Below, in pieces: positions 35,157 to 42,086 of a DNA stretch of 64,000 nt. The position numbers and the translations under genes are program-made. Where the stretch lies: positions 51,207-115,206 of the forward strand of contig DAOTUD010000119.1 in the NCBI GenBank assembly GCA_034437275.1, given 5' to 3'. The notes beneath the pieces are model-generated. The model was not told where the DNA came from. It saw only the letters and a list, made by a program, of their open reading frames with translations, and did not search any database. The number at the start of each line of letters is the position of its first letter. The stretch's first letter is position 1. Source of the DNA: TC-15 sp034437275 (GTDB lineage Bacteria; Chloroflexota; Anaerolineae; Aggregatilineales; Aggregatilineaceae).

Positions 35157-35281
35157 ACTATGTGCCTTTCGAGCTTTTCCCTCTCCCTCTCCCTTTCAGT
35201 ATAACATTGATTTAAACCCAATACATTACATTGCAAGGTGCTATCTGTGTAATTGTTCTAGCACTGGAAAGTAATGTTTCC

Positions 35282-36592
35282 TCATTCCCAGAAATCGTCG
35301 GGCAGGGCGAGCGGGCGCGTGGGGCGGTTTTCGGTGACCAGCCAGCCGCCGTCCTGCTCGCTGATCAGCGGGCGCAGCGCCAGCGGGACGTAGTCCGCGC
35401 CCTGGTCCGCGAGCACCCACTCGGCGATCAGGTGCAGGCGCGGCGCACCGTCCACCCGCTTGAGCGCAGCCACAAACGGCAGGTGGTGGGCCAGCGCACG
35501 GTCGATGTCGATCTGGGGCAGGGCGGGGTGGTGCTTGCGGAAGACGACGCTCAGCGCGCTGTACAGGCGCTTGGTCATGCTGCTGCCCCGGAATGTCCAC
35601 AGGTAGCGCGGCGCGTTTGCGCGGGTGAGCGCATCCCAGGCGGCGGCGGACTCGTCGCCCCGCATTTCGTCGAGCAGCAGCCACGCGGGCGCGTCGTTTA
35701 GTGCCGCCGCGATCTGAGTCGCGAAGTCGGCCCCGGGATCGTCCGCGCCTGGCGGGATCACGGCGCGGCGCGTGATGTGGTCCGGCAGGTGCATTTCGCG
35801 CGCGCGCTCCACCGCGCTCACGGCCTGGTCGGCGGGTAGGTGATGCGCTAAGGCTCCGGCCAGCGTGGTCTTGCCCATGCCCGCCGTGCCCACGATCAGC
35901 AGGCCATGCCCGGCCCCCAGGATCGCGCGCAGCAGGTCGGCGGCCTGGGGCGGCACGGCGTGGAAGCGGGTATGCAGCGCCGCCAGGGTGTGCGGGTGGC
36001 GCGGGTGCAGCCGCAGTTCCAGGTTGTACTGCGGGTTGATCGGCGGCCCGACCAGCGTGAGCCGCGCCGGGCGATCCGCCAGTTGCAGCCCGGTTTCCAG
36101 GAACGGCTCCTCGTCGAGGGCGATGCCTGCCGGGGCCAGCACGCGCGCCAGGATGCTCGCCAGTTGGTCGCGGTCATCGAAGGCGGCGTCGATGCGAGTC
36201 AGGTCGCCCATGTGGTGCCGGACGTGGATCCGCCGCGGCCCGTTGATCGTGATCTCGGTGACGGTGTCGTCGGCGAGGTACGTGTCCAGCGGGCCAAAGC
36301 CGAACAGGTTGCGATAGGCTTTGTCCAACAGGGCGGCCTGGTCGTGCGGCGTCAGCGAGATCGACTCCAGCGCGGCGACATACTCCATGATCTCGCGCAG
36401 CAGCGCGCGGCGTTTGTCCTCGGTATCGAGTTCGTGCAGAATATCGGCGCGGTCGGCTGTTTCGGCGTGGAACTGGCGCTCGACAGTTTCGCGCAGGGCG
36501 TCGACCGAATAGCTGGGACGCCCGCCGCGGCCCGGCCTGATCGGCGAGATGTCGGCGGGCGGGTCGTCGTTATGGTGGCCGTTGTCGGACAT
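35282..36592 (-). CDS. CpaF/TadA-like secretion ATPase, no partner genes nearby
   Basis: The 436-residue ATPase of the type II/IV secretion superfamily has an N-terminal helical region, FGFGPLDTYLADDTVTEI (about 93-110) and INGPRRIHVRHHMG, typical of CpaF. It also has Walker A GTAGMGKTT (about 235-243) and a Walker B-like segment AWLLLDEMRGDES. In other bacteria such ATPases power pilus or secretion assembly, but no tad/flp or pilin gene is in the window. The sequence is diverged, and no close homologue could be searched. It sits on the same strand as the adenylate cyclase gene and the Mrr-like gene but with clear gaps. Confidence 0.75.
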   Translation of the reverse strand: MSDNGHHNDDPPADISPIRPGRGGRPSYSVDALRETVERQFHAETADRADILHELDTEDKRRALLREIMEYVAALESISLTPHDQAALLDKAYRNLFGFGPLDTYLADDTVTEITINGPRRIHVRHHMGDLTRIDAAFDDRDQLASILARVLAPAGIALDEEPFLETGLQLADRPARLTLVGPPINPQYNLELRLHPRHPHTLAALHTRFHAVPPQAADLLRAILGAGHGLLIVGTAGMGKTTLAGALAHHLPADQAVSAVERAREMHLPDHITRRAVIPPGADDPGADFATQIAAALNDAPAWLLLDEMRGDESAAAWDALTRANAPRYLWTFRGSSMTKRLYSALSVVFRKHHPALPQIDIDRALAHHLPFVAALKRVDGAPRLHLIAEWVLADQGADYVPLALRPLISEQDGGWLVTENRPTRPLALPDDFWE

Positions 36593-36691
36593 AGTCTTGC
36601 TCCTACTCCTATCCGGTGGTGTCGTGCAGGCGCAAACGGTCGATGTAAATTTTGCTCATGAGTTGTGGCGCTCCAAAAACACTAATCGGGC

Positions 36692-36839
36692 GTTATGCTA
36701 GTTTTACCCCTCCCCCTGGCCCCCTTCCCGCGCGCGGAGAGGGGGAAACAAACCGGGACCCAAAGTCCCTCTCCGTTCACGGGGAGGGATTTAGGGAGGG
36801 GTAAACCATCGACACACGCGCCAGGATATCTAGCATAAC
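36692..36839. repeat. Outer inverted repeat around the interspersed element
   Basis: GTTATGCTAG at 36692-36701 is matched by its reverse complement CTAGCATAAC at 36830-36839. The pair brackets the element at 36702-36807 and lies just past the stop of the cyclase gene. The 250-base gap 36593-36842 holds only this structure. Confidence 0.7.
36702..36807. repeat. Interspersed GC-rich element with terminal inverted repeats
   Basis: The left end TTTTACCCCTCCCCC and the right end GGGAGGGGTAAACC are imperfect inverted repeats. The interior has CCGCGCGCGGAGAGGGGG and CCCTCTCCGTTCACGGGG, further short inverted segments. About 106 bases long, it has no coding capacity and matches the insert in cydD, so it behaves as a non-autonomous repeat family. 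Confidence 0.78.
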
Positions 36840-36842
36840 CTC

Positions 36843-38669
36843 CTAATCGCTCTCTCGTTTGATTCTCCACAACTCAAAGTGATCGCGTTCAAACCCTTTT
36901 AACGTCGCGCGGACCGGCTCGACGTGCAGCCGGTTGGCGGGGTCGTCGAGCCAGGCGGCGACTTCTGGATCGTGGCACACCGCGTTGGAGACGATGACGT
37001 CATTGCCTTGCGAAAGGGTTTCCAGCCGCGCGGCCACGTTGACTGACGAGCCGAAGTAGTCCAGCCGTTTGTTGAGCGTGACAGCAATCGCCGGGCCATA
37101 GTGAATCCCGGCCTTGATCGACAGCGGGCGGCCCGCCGGGGGATGCTCAAGCTGGTGCTGGGCCTGCATCACGGCGCGGATGGCGGCCAGTGGTGTGCTA
37201 AACGCACCCATGATCGAGTCGCCCAGCGTTTTGACGACCACGCCCCCCTCCGCGATGATCGCGGCGCGCAGCACGTCGAAATGGCTCATGACCAGCCCGA
37301 AAGCTGGGGCGTCGCCGATCTCGCGGTACAGGCGCGTGGAGTCGCGCAGGTCGGTGAAGACAATTGCCAGCTTGCCGACCGAGATCTGCTCGCCGGGGCG
37401 CAGCGCTTCGCTGGCGAACAGGTCACGGAACATTTGCAGCATGGTCACTTCAGAGGCGGTCACGGCCTGGTCAGTCCAGGCGATGCGCTCCAGGATGAAC
37501 AGCCGTTCCTGTCCGGCCTGGTTGGCGAGCTCGAGCCGGGGCGTGAGGTCGCTGGTGATCTCATCTTCCGGCCAGCGCGAGCCGGCCAGGGCCAATGTGA
37601 TATCGCGGGAGCCGTCGTGTTCCGCACGCAGATACTGCCCGCCGGGCACGTCCAGCGCGCGCAGCCGGTAGCGGCCCGACTCCAGCGTGGGCTGGACGGT
37701 GACGTGTTGGCCGGGGGCGAGCAACTGCTGGGTGACGATGTGCGGCGTGGACTGGGGCCAGCCGACACAGAAGGTGGCGGTCTCGGTGGGCCGGATGGCG
37801 GGATTGGGGCGGAAGGTCAGTTCGACCGAGCGCTCGAAGTTGGCCTCGAAGTCGATATGGCACACCGGGCAGTGTTCCTCCGTCTTCAGGCTGCCCAGGG
37901 TCGGGCTGCTGTCCTGGGGATTGCGGCACAGCGGGCATAGCAAATCCCACCGGAAGTCCAGCAGGCCGAAGCGTGTCGCCACCAGGCACAGCTTGAGCAC
38001 GGCCTGCCGGTCGGCATGCCAGTAGTCGGCCAGGGCATAGGGCCGCAGCCGCGACAGGGTGAGCGGATCGGCGTGCTCGATGGTGTCGATCAGGTGCGCC
38101 AACAGGTCTGAATCGGCCCCCTCGTCGAGCAGGGTCTGGCGCACCGCGTGCAGCCGGTCGCGACCGCCCGGCGCGTACGAGGGGGGCTGCTGGCTGGTGA
38201 AACTGGGGGTGTCACTGGCGGCCAGTTGATCGTAATGGTACAGCGTGTGTTCGAGCCGCCGCCGGTACCGCCGCCCGATCTGGAACGGGATCATCAGCAC
38301 CCCGATCAGGTTGCGGGCCTGCACGCGCATGGTGTAGTCGAGCTGTGTGCCGCCGTCCGGGTGGGCCGCCAGCACGATCTGGGCGTGCATGTCGGCGATG
38401 GGGCCGTTTTTGTAGCGGCGGGCCAGGCTGTAACGGTGCGGATACACCCATTCGTAGGGCGTCTGCGTGTATTCGACCGTGATGCCCATCATCATCTGCT
38501 GCCGGACGTGGGAATGGGCGTTCTCCCGATCAGTGTCGTCGTCGTCCAGCAGAATCGCCGGGGGCATGCCCATGTCCCGGTTAAAGCGATTCAGGTCGGT
38601 GATAAGCGGCCAGAGATCATCCGGGGATGATGTCAGGTGCCATTGCCAGTGATAGTGTTTTTCGCGCAT
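36843..38669 (-). CDS. Class III adenylate cyclase with SRPBCC and zinc-ribbon domains
   Basis: The 608-residue protein has an N-terminal SRPBCC-type domain (about 1-150) and a DUF5939-like middle region with a four-Cys cluster (CPLC at 245-248, CPVC at 267-270). The class III nucleotide cyclase domain is at about 430-600. Metal-binding Asp440 (FTDLRDST) and Asp484 (KTLGDSIMG) are present, with Asn544/Arg548 (NVAARLE) for the transition state. Lys480 and Asp537 are the adenine-selecting pair, so cAMP is the predicted product. It is cytosolic, with no membrane helix. A plausible minus-strand promoter is TTGCAC, 17 bases, CATAAT around 38717-38745. It is divergent from the PfkB gene. Confidence 0.87.
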   Translation of the reverse strand: MREKHYHWQWHLTSSPDDLWPLITDLNRFNRDMGMPPAILLDDDDTDRENAHSHVRQQMMMGITVEYTQTPYEWVYPHRYSLARRYKNGPIADMHAQIVLAAHPDGGTQLDYTMRVQARNLIGVLMIPFQIGRRYRRRLEHTLYHYDQLAASDTPSFTSQQPPSYAPGGRDRLHAVRQTLLDEGADSDLLAHLIDTIEHADPLTLSRLRPYALADYWHADRQAVLKLCLVATRFGLLDFRWDLLCPLCRNPQDSSPTLGSLKTEEHCPVCHIDFEANFERSVELTFRPNPAIRPTETATFCVGWPQSTPHIVTQQLLAPGQHVTVQPTLESGRYRLRALDVPGGQYLRAEHDGSRDITLALAGSRWPEDEITSDLTPRLELANQAGQERLFILERIAWTDQAVTASEVTMLQMFRDLFASEALRPGEQISVGKLAIVFTDLRDSTRLYREIGDAPAFGLVMSHFDVLRAAIIAEGGVVVKTLGDSIMGAFSTPLAAIRAVMQAQHQLEHPPAGRPLSIKAGIHYGPAIAVTLNKRLDYFGSSVNVAARLETLSQGNDVIVSNAVCHDPEVAAWLDDPANRLHVEPVRATLKGFERDHFELWRIKRESD

Positions 38670-38802
38670 AGCTCCCTGCCAGTGACGTTTTTCGTTAAAT
38701 TCGTGTAGCTATATTATGCAATTCTGCCTGCCGGGGTGCAATTCGAGTTGATTTGATGGTATACTTCCGATGTTTTGTCTTTAAGACTGGGAAAGAAAAT
38801 AT

Positions 38803-39762
38803 ATGAGAATAGTTGTCACCGGCTCTATTGCTTTCGATTATCTGATGCGTTTCCCCGGCCAGTTTCGCGATCACCTGATCGCCGACAAGCTCGACCAGAT
38901 CAGCGTGAGTTTCCTGGTCGAGAGCCTGGCCAAGCAGCGCGGCGGGGTAGGGGCGAACATCGCCTATAACCTGGCGCTGCTGGGCGAGCGCCCGCTGTTG
39001 ATGGGCACGGCGGGGATGGACTTCACCGAGTATCGCGCGGCGCTGGAAGCGATGGGCGTCGATACGTCCGCCGTGCGCGTGATCCCGGACGTGTTCAGCG
39101 CATCGTTTTTCGTCAACACCGACCTGGACAACAACCAGATCGGCTCGTTCTATACCGGCGCGATGGCCTATTCCAAAGGCTATACGTTGGCCGAGGCCGC
39201 AGCCGAGACGCCCGATCTGGTCACGATCTCGCCCAGCGACCCGATCGCCATGCTGGAACTGGCCGATGAGTGCCAGGAACGGAACATCCCGTTCTTGTTC
39301 GACCCCAGCCAGCAGGTGATCTGGCTGGAGGGCGAGTCGCTGCTGTACGGCATCGAACGCTGCTCGATCTTGATCGTCAACGAATACGAGTGGGAGATGA
39401 TCGCCAACAAGACCGACCTCACGCGCGAGCAACTGCTGGCGCAGGGCAAAACCCTGATCGTCACGCACGGCGGGGAGGGGTCCCACATTTACGCCGGCGG
39501 CCAGCATTATCATGTGCCGGTCTGCCCGGTGGAAAACATCGTGGATCCGACCGGCGTCGGAGATGCCTACCGCGCCGGGCTGCTGAAGGGCATTGCGTCC
39601 GGCTTCGACTGGACGCTGTGCGGGCAGGTCGGGGCGGTGTCGGCGGCGTTCGTGCTGGAGCACGAAGGTCCGCAGAATCACTCCTACACGCTGGACGAGT
39701 TTGTCGAGCGTTTCCGGTCTGTATTTGACGACGACGGCGCGCTGGATGCCTGGCTGGCATGA
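38803..39762 (+). CDS. PfkB-family carbohydrate/nucleoside kinase (probable adenosine kinase)
   Basis: The 319-residue ribokinase-fold enzyme begins VVTGSIAFDYLMRFPG, has the substrate-lid glycine pair in KQRGGVGANIAYNLALLG (about 46-63), and the catalytic anion-hole region VDPTGVGDAYRAGLLKG (about 246-262) with the base Asp. The fold fits adenosine, ribose or fructose kinases. Adjacent ahcY and the aspartate- and glutamate-rich lid favour adenosine kinase, which would remove the adenosine made by SAH hydrolase. The substrate is therefore inferred from context, not proven. The GNAT gene starts inside its stop codon (ATGA overlap at 39759-39762). Confidence 0.82.
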   Translation: MRIVVTGSIAFDYLMRFPGQFRDHLIADKLDQISVSFLVESLAKQRGGVGANIAYNLALLGERPLLMGTAGMDFTEYRAALEAMGVDTSAVRVIPDVFSASFFVNTDLDNNQIGSFYTGAMAYSKGYTLAEAAAETPDLVTISPSDPIAMLELADECQERNIPFLFDPSQQVIWLEGESLLYGIERCSILIVNEYEWEMIANKTDLTREQLLAQGKTLIVTHGGEGSHIYAGGQHYHVPVCPVENIVDPTGVGDAYRAGLLKGIASGFDWTLCGQVGAVSAAFVLEHEGPQNHSYTLDEFVERFRSVFDDDGALDAWLA

Positions 39763-40544
39763 ACAGCAGCCGCCTCACCGATAAGGACGCGATCCGCGCC
39801 TTCTTGAACCGCGATCGCGCGCTGACGGCTTACGCGCTGGGCGATCTTGACGATGCCTTCTGGCCAGAAAGTGAATACTACGGCGCGCAGCAAGGGGACG
39901 AGCTTGTCGCGTTGGTGCTGGTCTATCGCGGGCTGGACCCGGCGGTGATGACCGGCTACGGTGATGCGCAGGGCATGCAGGCCATCGTCGCGGCGGCGGA
40001 CCTGCCCGGCGAGATTTACTATCTGTGGCCCCCAGACCTGGAGCCGATCCTGGCGGCGCGCTATACGCTGCCGCACCAGAAGCGCGAATGGCGGATGGTG
40101 CTCGACGCGGCGCAGTTCGACCCGCCCGCGCTGGACGGCGTGGTCCGCATCCAGCCCGAGCAGGCCGACGATCTGGCGGCGCTGTACCGTCACGCTGCCG
40201 AACCGGGGGAGGAGGTCGTCGCCTTTAGCCCCTGGCAGATCGCACACGGGGTGTTTTATGGCGTGTGGCAGGCCGGGGAACTGGTCGCCGCTGCCGGGAC
40301 ACACGTCTGGTCGCGCGCCGAGGGCGTGGCCGCGATTGGCAACGTGTTCACCCACCCTGCCCATCGGGGGCAGGGGTTCGGCACGCGCTGTACGGCGGCG
40401 GTCGTGCGCGATGCGTTGGCGGCGGGGATCGACCCCGTGGTCCTCAACGTGCGGCACGGCAACGCCCCGGCGATTCACATCTATGAAAAGCTGGGGTTCC
40501 GGCGCTATTGCACCTTCCTGGAAGGGCCGGGACTGGCACGCTAG
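39759..40544 (+). CDS. GNAT-family acetyltransferase
   Basis: The 261-residue protein has a less conserved N-terminal half (about 1-130) and a C-terminal GNAT domain (about 135-255). The domain has the acetyl-CoA motif VFTHPAHRGQGFGTRCTAA (Q/R-x2-G-x-G/A) and the late strand VLNVRHGNAPAIHIYEKLGF. The acceptor cannot be told. Translation is coupled to the PfkB kinase by the ATGA overlap, and ahcY follows after 132 bases. The two-domain length is typical of GNATs with an N-terminal degenerate copy of the fold. Confidence 0.85.
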   Translation: MNSSRLTDKDAIRAFLNRDRALTAYALGDLDDAFWPESEYYGAQQGDELVALVLVYRGLDPAVMTGYGDAQGMQAIVAAADLPGEIYYLWPPDLEPILAARYTLPHQKREWRMVLDAAQFDPPALDGVVRIQPEQADDLAALYRHAAEPGEEVVAFSPWQIAHGVFYGVWQAGELVAAAGTHVWSRAEGVAAIGNVFTHPAHRGQGFGTRCTAAVVRDALAAGIDPVVLNVRHGNAPAIHIYEKLGFRRYCTFLEGPGLAR

Positions 40545-40624
40545 CGGGCGTTGTGGTGGGAGGCTGAGCTTTCGCTGCGCAATCCGGCGTGCAAATCGCC
40601 GATTGCCTGTTACAATTAGTTGCT

Positions 40625-40644
40625 ATCTATGCGTTGGCATAGAT
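40625..40644 (+). other. Hairpin in the ahcY leader
   Basis: A perfect 8-bp stem ATCTATGC/GCATAGAT with a GTTG loop lies 32 bases ahead of the ahcY ATG. No T tract follows, so it is not a standard terminator. A TACAAT box about 15 bases upstream suggests that the hairpin may fall at the very start of the transcript. Confidence 0.55.
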
Positions 40645-40676
40645 GTTTAGAGAATCATTGACACAGGGAGAAGTGA

Positions 40677-41942
40677 ATGACTGTAGAACATGATGTCCGA
40701 GATCTGAAGTTAGCCACCGGTGGCCGTTACCGGATCGAGTGGGCCGAGCGCGATATGCCGGTGCTGCGGCAGATCCGTGAGCGTTTTGAGCGAGAGCGCC
40801 CCCTGGACGGGGTGCGGATTTCGGCCTGCTTGCATGTGACAACCGAAACCGCCAACCTGGCACGCACGCTCCAGGCGGGTGGCGCGGACGTGGTGCTCAC
40901 CGCGTCGAATCCGCTCAGTACGCAGGACGACGTGGCCGCCTCGCTGGTCAGCCATTACGAAATCCCGGTGTATGCCATCAAGGGCGAAGATCGCGATACA
41001 TATTTCGACCATATCACGGCAGCGCTGGACCACAAGCCGCACGTCACGATGGACGACGGGGCCGACCTGGTCAGCGAGCTGCACAAGAGCCGTACCGAAT
41101 TAATCGACAATATTGTCGGCGGCACCGAAGAAACCACCACCGGCGTGATCCGGCTGCGGGCGATGGCCAACGATGGCGCGCTCAAGTTCCCGGTCATCGC
41201 CGTGAACGACAGCATGACCAAGCACCTGTTTGACAACCGTTACGGCACCGGCCAGAGCACCATCGACGGGATCATCCGGGCCACCAACGTCCTGCTGGCG
41301 GGGCGCGTGGTCGTCGTCGGCGGGTACGGCTGGTGCAGCCGGGGCATCGCCATGCGCGCCAAGGGCATGGGGGCCAACGTGATCGTGACCGAGGTGGACC
41401 CGCTCAAGGCGCTGGAAGCGGTGATGGACGGCTTCCGCGTGATGCCGATGATCGAGGCCGCGCCGATTGGCGATGTGTTCGTAACATCGACGGGCGACAT
41501 CAACGTGATCGACAAGCATCACTTCGAGGCCATGAAAGACGGCGCGATCGTGGCCAACAGCGGGCATTTCAACGTCGAGATCAACATCCCGGCGCTGAAG
41601 GAAATGGCCGTTGAAGAAGTGCGCCTGATCCGTCCGTTCGTCGAGCAGTACCGGCTGGCCGATGGCCGCGTGATCAACCTGCTGGCCGATGGGCGGCTGG
41701 TCAACCTGGCGGCGGCGGAAGGACATCCCGCGAGCGTGATGGACATGAGCTTCGCCAATCAGGCGCTCGGCTCGGAGTTCATGCTCGGCGAGGGGAAGAA
41801 GCTGGAGCGCAAAGTCTACACCATCCCGCAGGAGATCGACCAGGAGATCGCCCGGCTCAAGCTCGAGGCGATGGGCGTCGATATCGATGTGCTCACCGAG
41901 GAGCAGATCGCGTATCTGAACCAATGGGAGACCGGCACCTAA
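40677..41942 (+). CDS. ahcY: Adenosylhomocysteinase
   Basis: The 421-residue NAD-dependent enzyme splits S-adenosylhomocysteine to adenosine and homocysteine. Substrate motifs are present (SACLHVTTETANL near 43-55, then VTMDDGADLVSELH), and the NAD domain has VVVGGYGWCSRGIAMRAKG, the GYGWC form seen in archaeal and thermophile enzymes rather than GYGDVGKG. The C-terminal extension with K-x4-Y, which contacts NAD across the dimer in other types, is absent, in keeping with the shorter type. HPASVMDMSFANQALG is the late conserved stretch. GGGAGAAGTG precedes the ATG. Confidence 0.95.
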   Translation: MTVEHDVRDLKLATGGRYRIEWAERDMPVLRQIRERFERERPLDGVRISACLHVTTETANLARTLQAGGADVVLTASNPLSTQDDVAASLVSHYEIPVYAIKGEDRDTYFDHITAALDHKPHVTMDDGADLVSELHKSRTELIDNIVGGTEETTTGVIRLRAMANDGALKFPVIAVNDSMTKHLFDNRYGTGQSTIDGIIRATNVLLAGRVVVVGGYGWCSRGIAMRAKGMGANVIVTEVDPLKALEAVMDGFRVMPMIEAAPIGDVFVTSTGDINVIDKHHFEAMKDGAIVANSGHFNVEINIPALKEMAVEEVRLIRPFVEQYRLADGRVINLLADGRLVNLAAAEGHPASVMDMSFANQALGSEFMLGEGKKLERKVYTIPQEIDQEIARLKLEAMGVDIDVLTEEQIAYLNQWETGT

Positions 41943-42086
41943 CGGCGGGGTGGTCAGCAGCGAACAGCGTGACCCGGCGGTTAGCCGTCAGTCCGGCGTT
42001 GGGTAATGTGCCGCGCGTGCGTTAAAATGGGAAACATTCACAACGCGGCTGTGTTGTGAGCAGAATTGTTCGAGGAGAAGGGAAAC

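Noticed and set aside
40545..40676. SAH riboswitch ahead of ahcY
   Set aside because: The leader has one simple hairpin and no sign of the long pseudoknot of known SAH riboswitches.
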